Source: Apricaphanius iberus (Eukaryota; Chordata; Actinopteri; Cyprinodontiformes; Aphaniidae). From it: a DNA stretch of 64,000 nucleotides. The notes beneath the pieces were generated by a model, which saw nothing but the letters and a program-made list of their open reading frames with translations, had not been told where the DNA came from and ran no database searches. The first letter of the stretch is position 1. Every line of letters starts with the position of its first letter. Location of the stretch: assembly GCA_028564705.1 (NCBI GenBank), contig JAPXFQ010002924.1:711001-775000 (forward strand). Reading direction: 5' to 3'. A program made the position numbers and the translations under genes. Below, in pieces: positions 35,423-44,800 of this stretch.

Positions 35423-36213
35423 TTACCCGGGCTTTCCATGGGATGCGTCAGCAGCATGTTACAGGAGCAGCAAGTTTCACTCGCGTATCCTGCTGCTTGG
35501 CCCTTTCCACTGGGGGCGTATGAGGCACGTAGCAGCAGGGAAGCAGCTGTCACGTAGAGAGCACTAAACAGTATTTATTTTAGTTAGTTCATTGTAGTTT
35601 AATTATTGAAACTTCAAGGCCCATTTATTTTAGCTTGCATAACTGAAAAGGGTGTATATAGAATGGGGGGGGGTTCACATTCACTAGTAGCAGACAGTAA
35701 ACTCACAATCTTGTGATGTATCCAGATACGTCACTCCATGTTTTATCCTCCTTGACGTTGTCTTTATAAAAAGTGTGATTGGGGTCATACAGAATTGAGT
35801 GCTTCTTCATTTCAATGATCAACTGGTCATCGTCATTGATGAAACAGAAGAGAGACTCTCCAGTGAGGTACTGACTTCTCACCGGGCCGCACAGGTGTTG
35901 ACCTTTTTTTAAGTAAAGCAACCAGAAAGCAGCATGGTTCTTTTCTTTTATTTTTTTTAATTTCCGGATGCCGAGCCGTCTGATTTCCTGTCTTCCCCTA
36001 TCCAAAATCTCGAAATTTACCCGTTTCAGAGGTGTACCGTGTAGAAAATAGGACTGCCGCGTATATTTACAAAAGTGCTGCATCATGACACTCCTGTGAC
36101 AGGGCAGACTCGTGCTGCTCTCGCCTCCGATGGAAAGGATTCTATTGACTACAGCTGCGATTATCAGCTACATATGACGTGCTGCTGACACGTCCGATTG
36201 AAAGGAGGGGTTA
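35423..36213. mobile_element. PIF/Harbinger-like element 1 (non-autonomous) with TTA duplications
   Basis: The element occupies 35426-36210 between TTA at 35423-35425 and TTA at 36211-36213. Its left end is CCCGGGCTTTCCATGGGATG and its right end, read inward, is CCCCTCCTTTCAATCGGACG. Both continue into the CGTCAGCAGCA(T/C)GT subterminal word. Three-base TWA target duplications are characteristic of PIF/Harbinger transposons. It has no DDE transposase, but a minus-strand reading frame with a MADF-like segment survives. Element 2 follows directly in the same orientation, sharing the central TTA. Confidence 0.8.
35703..36086 (-). CDS. MADF-domain (Myb/SANT-like) exon of a Harbinger accessory protein, partial
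   Basis: This 127-codon frame reads MMQHFCKYTRQ... to GYITRL. Residues ~87-124 (DQLIIEMKKHSILYDPNHTF, then YKDNVKEDKTWSDVSGYI) fit the start of a MADF domain, which has the pattern LI..V..H..LYD....YKD...K...W..I. PIF/Harbinger transposons encode such a DNA-binding partner beside the DDE nuclease; it helps import the nuclease and bind the ends. The stop falls immediately after TTG, and the bases there contain GTGAGT, a perfect splice donor. The frame is therefore probably a first exon whose 3' exons have been lost. The true start may lie further in. The corresponding segment in element 2 has deletions and is broken. Confidence 0.6.
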   Translation of the reverse strand: MMQHFCKYTRQSYFLHGTPLKRVNFEILDRGRQEIRRLGIRKLKKIKEKNHAAFWLLYLKKGQHLCGPVRSQYLTGESLFCFINDDDQLIIEMKKHSILYDPNHTFYKDNVKEDKTWSDVSGYITRL

Positions 36214-36915
36214 CCCGGGCTTTCCACTGGACGTGTCATGTTACAAGAGCAGCACGTTTTACTCGCGTATTCTGCTGCTTGGTCCTTTCCACGGGGGGCA
36301 TCAGCAGCACGTAGCAGCAGGGAAGCAGCTGTCACAGAGAGAGCCCGAAATCATGCGAGGTCAGCAAAATCACGCGTGGTTTCGTCAGTAAACGCAACAA
36401 CAAGCAGAAAAATAGACAACAACATGGCTCCAAAAGGTCTGTGTTTTATGTTCTGTCCGTTATACATTCGCCTATAAGTTTTTGTTATGTCAGGGAATAT
36501 ACAAAATCCCTCGAAGTGCTAAAGAATAATGTTAGTGGCGATCCGAGGTAGTGTAGACCCTCCCGTAACCTACTGGCTCCTCACGGGGCCGCACAGGTAG
36601 TAAAGCAAAGCTACCGGAAAGAAGCACCTTTGTTTTATTTTGAAAATTTCCGGATGCCGAGCCGTCTGACTTCCTGTCTTCCCCTATCCAAAATGTTGAA
36701 ATTTACATGTTTCACAGGTGTAGCGCATAGAAAATTGGACTGCCGCGTATATTTAGAAAAGTGCTGCGACATGACGCTCCTGTGATGGGGCAAACTCGTT
36801 CTGCTTTCGCCTCCGGTGGAAAAGATTATATTGATTACAGCGGTGACTAACTGCCGCGTATGACATACTGCTACTGTAACATGCTGCTGATGCTTCCGGT
36901 GGAAAGGAGGGGTTA
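36211..36915. mobile_element. PIF/Harbinger-like element 2, head-to-tail with element 1
   Basis: It spans 36214-36912 between TTA at 36211-36213 and TTA at 36913-36915. The left end is CCCGGGCTTTCCACTGGACG; the right end inward is CCCCTCCTTTCCACCGGAAG. The internal sequence at about 36570-36780 matches element 1 (GGGGCCGCACAGGT, TTTCCGGATGCCGAGCCGTC, TTCCTGTCTTCCCCTATCC), but the MADF frame is shortened and interrupted. The order TTA-element-TTA-element-TTA is most simply explained by insertion of one copy into the target site of the other. Confidence 0.8.
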
Positions 36916-37119
36916 GTCTAAATGCATTAAATTCAGAGAGAATAACTCTCCTCTTAATTTAAAATACTCACTTTAAACACATTCACATATGTACCTTATA
37001 CTGTATGTGTGCGAATTAATTAATGATATACAAACCATCAGAACTACAAATCGTCCTCTAAAGCCTGGAGTGATTTATTTTTGCACTAATTTCATATTAA
37101 TTAAAATAAGGTTTGTGAT
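36916..37119. other. AT-rich spacer
   Basis: A short spacer between the Harbinger pair and the TTAA-flanked element; nothing recognised. Confidence 0.4.
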
Positions 37120-38333
37120 TTAAAGAGTAACTCAACACCCTACCAGAGTATAACCCCGCCCACATTTATTTTTGAAAAACGGCTCAAAAGAAGGCGTTGC
37201 CTGGCGGACCAGGAAAAACGCAGGGGGAATACTGGCTGGGCGTGGTCTGGGCTGTGACTGACTGGCAGGCAGGCAGCAGCGCAGAGTCACAGACCGCCAG
37301 AAAGGCGGAGAGAGCCACAGCAACGCGGGCTCCTTTGCCTTAAAAGGGAAATAATCTGTAGGTTGAGTTTTTCTCCAGTTCTATGGAGTAATTGAGTGGC
37401 TCCGAGTCAAATCATTTCGGGCCGATGTCTCGTTCTCAGCAGCATGTGCCAAACCTGTAGCGGCATCGCAGCATAGAATGAGCGCCGTCTCGGAGTGGAA
37501 CATTGTTGTTACCAAATCTAATGCTAAATATCAATTAGCTCGAGTAATTTCGTGTGATTCTGCCTCGACAGGAGCACCTGCAGCCACTGTACGTTATTGT
37601 CTGCAGCAGAAAATGTGTTGCAGAGAGATGCCCGGTATAAAGTATCCAAGCATGACGAGAAAATCATTCAGCAATTTGCAAAAAAAAAGAAAAAAAGAAA
37701 CACCATCACAATTATTCCATTAAAAACGAACTCTTAGCTCAGATTTTTTTTCAGTTCACTGATGTTAGTTATCCTTTATCATTACGTTTATCATAGGTAA
37801 AGAGAAAATGTCAGTAAGTAGGGTTAACTCAGGTTTTGTGCTGCAAAATAGCGCCTCGCTATGGAGGTGTGGCCTTCTTCCCCTCTCTTATACAGAGCCG
37901 TAGTAAAAAGAAAAGTAACTACACTAAAAACGCTACGCTAAAGAACTAACTAAATACTATGCTAATGATAACTTGCTAACCTGTAAATCGATGTAAAACG
38001 CTCGCTCACTGTTCCAACTACAACCCACTACGGGGGCGAGCCTTGACTGCTTTTATACCCCAAGAGGCAGAGCGACGGACGTCACACACCACCAAATCAC
38101 GTCACACAAACTTCTGAGCAAATGGTGAGGACAGAAATGAAATTCAAATCTAGTGCAAACGAAAATGCACAGATGGCGCCAGACAGACGGTTTTAGGCTC
38201 AAAAGTGAGATTTGATCTAATTTGCACTAAAATGTCAAAAAAGGGACAAGGATGTATAGAGAGCACTATAAGAAGGATATTTATGCAGTTTATAAGCTAC
38301 AGAAAATTGATTTGGTGTTTAGTTGTCCTTTAA
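37120..38333. mobile_element. TTAA-flanked inverted-repeat element (T2/Kolobok- or piggyBac-like), 1.2 kb
   Basis: The element 37124-38329 lies between TTAA at 37120-37123 and TTAA at 38330-38333. Its ends are AGAGTAACTCAACACC and, reversed, AGGACAACTAAACACC, with 12 of 16 bases identical. TTAA duplications occur in piggyBac and in Kolobok/T2 elements; the TTAAAGR start resembles the TTAAAGG start described for T2/Kolobok MITEs. The interior is GC-rich (37140-37330 and 37830-38110) with no transposase frame, so it is non-autonomous. Open frames on both strands inside have no domains. Confidence 0.7.
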
Positions 38334-40089
38334 GAAATGTGTGATTCTAAGTCTTTCTAAAAATACTCCTAAAATCTTGCCTCATCACATTTTATACATG
38401 CGAAGTCCTGTATCTTCTTATATAGTAAAACTGATGTATCATCACACCTGTAGTGACTTGGATTAAAAAGGTAGCAGAAAGATTCATCTGAGGGAGCACT
38501 GGTTAAAGAAAATAGTATTTCTATTTGCTGCCAAAGTAAAACATATTTCTCCTTTGACAGCTACAGCAGATCTAACCATCTGAGTGGAGTCACGTATGGT
38601 GTTGTGCAGCGCAAGGGTGAACAGTGGGGGTGTCCCAAAGGTTTGTTGTTTAGGGATTAGATTGAACCCAGTTGCACATGCTCTTACTCATGCTTGAGGA
38701 AAGCCTGTGCTCCCTCTCATAGATCACAACCTCTGAGCTTTGTGCTATAGCAGTGTATTCACCTTCATTTCTTATTGTAAGCTACAGTTCATGTTGTGTT
38801 CTATGCTTATGGTTCTCTGGTGGTTTTCTTACTGACACATACTACATTATCACTTCAGTACGATGGGAAGGACAATTCTTACCATCTCAACAAAACGAAG
38901 GAAAAAAAGGGTGTTTAATATGTTTTAACTTGTTAGATTTTGCACTTCCCTATTCTTTCCCTTAATCCTAACAATATGATCATTTTATATTAAAAGTTCC
39001 TTGCCATTAGACTATACTTAACTAAATTGCACTGTTAGAAATCATCCTTTTGGGCTGCAATTATCAGTTTGATAGATGCTTGTCAGTTCTGTGAGGAAGA
39101 GGTTAGCTGTCCCCGTTAGTTTTGAGCAGAAGGTTTAGGGGGGGATCCACTGAAGGCATCTGTCAGTGAGGTAAAGAGCACTGACAGCCATACATCATCT
39201 CTGCCTGGTGCAAGGTCCCTGTATTTAAAAGAGTACTGCAGTCAAAAGCCCATAAAGTGAGTGACTCCTCTGGTGCATCTGCCACTGCATGCAGAGGAGA
39301 TTCAATGTGAAAAAGGGGAGATAATGTGCTCACTCACTAATAGGCACCCGACTAGACACAGGCTCATTTTTCACATCATGTCATCTGTAGGGTTTGAATA
39401 AAAGTAATGGTCACAATGAGCCTGGATCTCTCCCAGTCATTATGGCTTTTGCTTCCTCATTTTTATTTGTGTTGACTTGTACAGTCGGAGGGGATGACAG
39501 TCTCTGGGCCTGTGGATCAGTCAGATTGATGATCCGCGCCGTTCCCCGCCGTTGCTGACAGGTCCCTTCTTTCTGCCAGGCATGTGAGGCCAGAATGCCG
39601 CACTACGTCATATCAAATGCTGTAATCTGACAGAATAAAAGAATTTGCACACTAGGGACATCCCAATCTCTGTCTTTTATAATTTTCTGACAGAGACAGA
39701 AGGGGGGTTAAGGGGTTCCTACAGTTTCATGTAGCAAGAATTAGTGTCAGTCAAAGTTAAGTGGTTATTTTAAGATAAATAGGAGAAGGTTTCTGTGGCA
39801 TGTTTAAGGGCACTGCGCTTTACGAGGCTATGCTAATGAGAATAGATACTGATTGGTCATCGGATGTTTTCTTTTCTTAAACATTCAGAGTCTGAGGATA
39901 CAGCATGTCTAAATCTGATCATTCTGAAAAGGTTAGTACGTAATTAACACAAAGATTCACTGCTGCTGCCAACTGTGCTCAGTTCAAAATAACAGTAAAT
40001 GCCCAAATGATGATTTCATCTTCAAGACACATTCACTTATCTACCCTTAACGTATTAATACAAATTTGTGTTTAATGGTTTTATTACTG
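38334..40089. promoter_or_regulatory. Intergenic stretch with candidate regulatory islands
   Basis: No gene is recognised. Non-repetitive islands of balanced composition lie at about 38540-38720 and 39040-39720. The latter has a GC-rich core (GATCCGCGCCGTTCCCCGCC, GTTGCTGACAGG). Between them, 38814-39000 is one arm of a dispersed inverted pair. Confidence 0.3.
38814..39000 (+). repeat. Arm 1 of a dispersed inverted ~190-bp repeat
   Basis: The sequence from GGTGGTTTTCTTACTGACAC through AATATGTTTTAACTTGTTAG and CTTAATCCTAAC to TTTTATATTAAAAGT recurs in reverse complement at 44755-44944. By eye identity is about 85%, and it ends abruptly at both sides. No known family is recognised. Confidence 0.8.
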
Positions 40090-40474
40090 TAAAGTGCCTT
40101 GCAAAATTATTCATACTTCTACTGATTTTTCTTCACCTTTTACTAATCAGTTTATCTCTTTAGGATTTTATGAGAGAGAAAAACATAAACTAATGAACGG
40201 TTGTAAAGTAGATGGAAAAATGGGTGGTTTACAACACTTTTTAAACAACAAAAATTAAATTTGTGGATTGCAATTGGATTCATCCCCTTTACATTGTTAC
40301 GCCAATATAGATTCCAGTTAAAAAAAATAGCTTTCAGAAGAAGTAACCCAATTACAAAAACAGAGTCTCCCTGTGTGTAAAATTATCTAACTAATAATAA
40401 ATCGACCTGTTCTGAGAAGACTTGCGAGGTTTATCATTAATAAATATTAGTAAACAAACAGCATCAGACCACTA

Positions 40475-40870
40475 AACAGCAGAAGGTTCTGTGTTCGATT
40501 CCCGCCGGGGACGCTGTGGGTGCTGAGGGTGTGTTTGTTCCTCCATATCATCAGCACCCACACCCTGGGTGGGGTTGGCGAAAGGGCCTTTCTGTGTGGA
40601 GTTTGCATATTCTCCCCATGTTCCCTTGAGTAGCTAATGTGAGCTACTCCCACAAAAACATGCATTAGTTCTGGGCTGTATGCTGCCCCCTCCTGGTTGA
40701 CCGGGGCGCCTGAGGGATTGGGAAGGATCTGCCTGGAATAACGTGATCCTTCCACGCGCTACGTCCAGCTGGGGAATACCCACCCGCTCAGGTGAAAAGA
40801 AGGGTTCATCACTCCTCAAAGCATGAAGGAGGCTTGTGCCCAGTGTAGGCCCCTCCTGGGGTAGAGGCTT
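40475..40870 (+). repeat. tRNA-derived SINE (family A) inside Tc1
   Basis: A B-box TGTTCGATTCC is at 40492-40502; the A-box portion of the head is eroded. The body has GTTTGCATATTCTCCCC, CCTTGAGTAGCTAATGTGAG, TGACCGGGGCGCCTGAGG and CCACGCGCTACGTCCAGCTG, and it breaks off near CCTCCTGGGGTAGAGG, short of the tail seen at 12425-12877. A possible target duplication was not resolved. Confidence 0.85.
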
Positions 40871-41660
40871 TGACGACGAGAACTTTAATCCGAAAGGCAG
40901 CAACAAGGTAGGCAGAAAATCTAAAGGTGGTCAAAATAAAATCTCGGATTTTATTTTAGATCATGTTGTCCAGCCCTACAACAAGGTAACAGCAGCCAGC
41001 CATGGTAACTCTGGAACAAGAGCAAACATCTACAACTCTGGTAGGGGGTTTCTGTTGACAGAACAACCTCACAAATCTGTCAATGATGGAGGAGTGCCAG
41101 GAAGAAATCCCTAAAAAGTCCAGTTTGCCAGAAGCCATGTAGAGATTAAAACATTTGGAACAATGAAACTGAAATTGACTGTTTTAGGCTTCTTGCAAAC
41201 TGCTATGTGGTGGAAAACAAACACTGCATATCACCTTGGACACATAATTTCAATGTTAAAGGCAGGGCTGCAGAATAATGCTGATAAGAGGATAAATAGA
41301 GATAAATACAGGATAATTCTGGGAGAAAACATCTGCAAAAGACTTGCTGCTGTGGTGGGGGTTTAAGTTCCAGCAGTGCAATGACCCTAAACAGACAGCC
41401 AGAGCTACATTGGATGTAGCATGTTCATGTGATGAAATGGCCTAAACAAAGAAGAGACTCAAATCCAATTTAGAATTTGTGAAAATAATATTGCTGCTCA
41501 CAGACGCTATCCCTGTGCTCACATAGTTTACGCTGTTTAGCCAACAAAGAATCTCTGTAGGTGTGCAAAGTTACTAGAAACATACCCAAAAAAGATGCAA
41601 TGATGTGAGTTGCACTGATAGGTAGTTCTAAAAAGTGTTGAATCAGTAGAGGCTGTATAA
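40871..41660 (+). pseudogene. Tc1 transposase pseudogene, catalytic Asp codon lost
   Basis: Family-typical segments occur in order: a basic linker (AGGAAGAAATCCC), KSSLPEAM-like sequence, TGGTGGAAAACAAACACTGC, and at 41371-41414 CAGCAGTGCAATGACCCTAA giving QQCNDPKQTARATLD. In active Tc1 enzymes this box is QQDND...; the aspartate codon is TGC (Cys) here. The third acid box (NPIEN) is also interrupted by a stop (CCAATTTAGAATTTG). The start codon region was removed by the SINE. Confidence 0.85.
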
Positions 41661-41868
41661 AAATGCAGGCCACCACTTTTAAATGCTTTTGTGTAAAAAT
41701 GTAAACTTTTAATTTTGCATATTTAATTTTTTTCCACATCCATGCTCTTATTTGTGATGGTCTATCACTTAAATTTTTAGTAGCCTACATCAATTAGGGT
41801 ATGTAGTTGTAATGTGCCCAAAATGTCACAAAGAGAAAAATCTTTAGATACCTTTGCAAGGCACTGTT

Positions 41869-44800
41869 TAATAATGTTTTTTTTGTTTTGTTTTTCTTTT
41901 TTCCTGTTGCGTTACATATATTACCTTAGAGACTGCCAAAACCCTTAGTGTTATATAACCTATGTTTTATGCTTCATCAAATAATTTCAGGAAAAAAATA
42001 CTGTTTTTGTCAGCCCTGATAAGAGTACGGATGTGAAAACAAGTGATTTCCTTATTAGGTTCAGGAGTCAAAGGCCTTCTTCCAGGGATATGGGCTTCAA
42101 GAGCCCAGAAGATTAAGACATATATTGGATTCATGATGGAGGCCACAAAGTTCATTTTCAAAATAAAACAGAATATTATTCACAGTCCTTTTAAAATTCA
42201 GATTGCCAGCTGACCCATGACTTGGAAGTAGTGCATTACATTTTCAATGAGCTGTTGCTCTGTCACTAGCTGGGAAGAATCCCATTTCCTGCCCGTTTAC
42301 CAGGGGAATTATGGGATTATATCAGGAGTAGTTTAAGGAACTATGAGAGGAAAAGAGATACTTTAGGATAAAATTTCTGACATTTCAGAATGTACATTTC
42401 CTTTCTTTCACGTCAATCAGTTTTTGTGCAAAGTGCTCGTTCTTGAAGAGATTTTTATTTTCATTTTTTCCTTTTCTGCCTTTTTTCAGTGTGAACAACT
42501 CAGAAAAAAATATGAAAACTGTGCTGCTTTGTAGGCAGTGGAAAAAAAAACTCCCTCAAGTATTATTATAAAAGACACATGCACACAGTTCTCCCTGATT
42601 TTCATATATATTAAAATCACTTCCTTCAGTGGCATATGAAATTCTACAAACCACTAACGCCTAAGCTTACTGTTGAAATGTCTGTTTCCCCTTGATTCAG
42701 GTTTTCCTCTCTGTTTTCTGACCCTGAAAGGAGGTGACCAGTAATCTTATTCACACACTGCTTCCATCACAGACCTCCACATATGCCTTACATAAGCCTG
42801 TAGAGGTAATATTGACATTGCTCAGCAGCATTAAAAGCTGCATGTCATACACAAATATTATGAAAAGTTAACGCATTCTTTCAAGCTGTGCACCTTCTAA
42901 GCTGCCTGCATAATAAAAACCTTCATTTAAATCCTCCTCCACAACAATGAGAATCTGTGTTTATATAGACTACTTGTAGAGAAATCTCAATATGATAGCT
43001 ATCCAAATTTTAATTTTACTGTTACAATAGAGGGCTTATAGATATATTGAAGAAATTCAGTTGCATGTCAATATCATCTAACAGTTAATTTATTTCAATA
43101 ATTCAATTCGAAAAGGCAAACCTATTTATTATATAGATTCATGAGAGTCATATTTTTAAGATTTCTATTTTTATATTTTGATGATTATGGCTTATACAGT
43201 AGCTAATAAGTCAAAATTAAGATGCTACAAAAAGACAAATGAAAGTGTATTTTAACAGTAATATTGGTCTCATAAACATATTGGAAAAGAAAAAGAGCTG
43301 CTGGTTGACCTTTGCTCCCCTCTGCCAAACTGTATTAATATATTTAAACATATTTTTGTGGCACAAACCAGAACTAATGCAAATATTTGACACAAGTTTA
43401 GCCAGATTTCATAAATGTGGTGAGGGTCAACTTCAGTTAGGTGTCCTGCTGTACGAAGCACCGATTCCAGTTGCAGTGTATGCTTTGTTAATCTTTCATT
43501 AGCATTAAGCCACAATCACCAAAATTAAATCAAATCAAAAGTTTATATACACTTCTGCAATAGATTTAAAGATGATTTTAAGTATTAAAATATTGAAATA
43601 AATTAAGTTTTTCATTATATTCAGATTTACTGAGATGCACCTGCATTCAAAGTATACCTTGTCTATAGATGTGGAGGAGGGCTGTAGCTTACACTGCATT
43701 AAAGCCACAACTTAAGCATGGTGCTAGGCTCATTCCCATAGAGCTGCCATCCAACCCCCATCTCTTTGCACCGATGCCTGCCTCATCACTCCACACAAAA
43801 TATCCCACCCTTAATTGGTCTGTGCTCCTCCAACATGTTTGTAATGAAAAAAAGCAGCACATAATTCTTAGTTTGTTGGCTGGCAGAGCCCAATTTACAA
43901 AAGTGGAGGTTGGTGATAAGCAGAGACAGTATGGCTGTGGAGTGCTCAGAACAATGAATCACCCCGCTGCCAGGGTTGAGCAGAATATAATTGAGTCCAA
44001 CATCTCTGAGCACTTTCACCATAATTAATGATAATCTGTAACAGAGGAATCTGAGATTCCAGTTCACAGAACTGTTTAATTAGGCCTAGTAATGAAAGCA
44101 CAGGCACTACAAGAATATGGCCGGCCTCATGATTAATGATTTGTGCTACTGAACACAAAAGTGCTGCACTGTTAACTCCAATGGATGCTGCTACGTCTCC
44201 CTGGCATTTACAGAACACCAAAATACATATGGAGCTGTTTGCCTCCCCTATATGAAACACTACATAAATACCTAGTTTTCTGCTGTGGAGATATGCTTGC
44301 TTTTTAATTAACATGTTCTGGATATCTCAAGTGCTTCTCACTTCTGATATAATGTATCCTAAATATTGGAATAAATATTTATCCCAAATATTTATCCAAA
44401 AGTGTTTATCACAAATATTAACCCCCCGCCCTCGCAAGACCACCTTAGACTGGATCAAGTATGAAAGCTGCAAACACTGAAGCTTAGATGCATTATTCAG
44501 CACTTCACAAGCACTTTTTAGCTTTTCTAAACTAGGTTTTTCTGCATTTCTGTTAAGTGTAGAATAATTCAGTCCAGGTTTTATGCAGAAAAAAATATTG
44601 ACAACTTCAGCGTAAACTAACAAATTACAGACATGTTTGAAAACATAACTGAAATGATCATCCTTCAGCAGCCAACAGTCCGTAAACAGGCGTTTATTGT
44701 GCTGCTTTGTGATGTGAGGTGTAGCTTTCGCTTGGTTCTCATTTAAAAGGAGACATATTACTTTTAATATAAAAAGATAATATAGTTAGGATTAAGGAAA

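Larger units (their letters stand above)
40090..41868 (+). mobile_element. Tc1-like transposon interrupted by a SINE
   Basis: The ends are AAGTGCCTTGCAAAATTATT (from 40092) and, on the right, ACCTTTGCAAGGCACT (to 41866), near-perfect terminal repeats next to TA-like sequence. Subterminal words such as TGATGGTCTATCACTTAAA and the 3' noncoding region match a very common fish Tc1 family. The transposase runs on the plus strand and is broken. A family A SINE sits at the place where the transposase start codon would be (about 40465). The remnant at 23230-24273 has the same termini. Confidence 0.9.
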
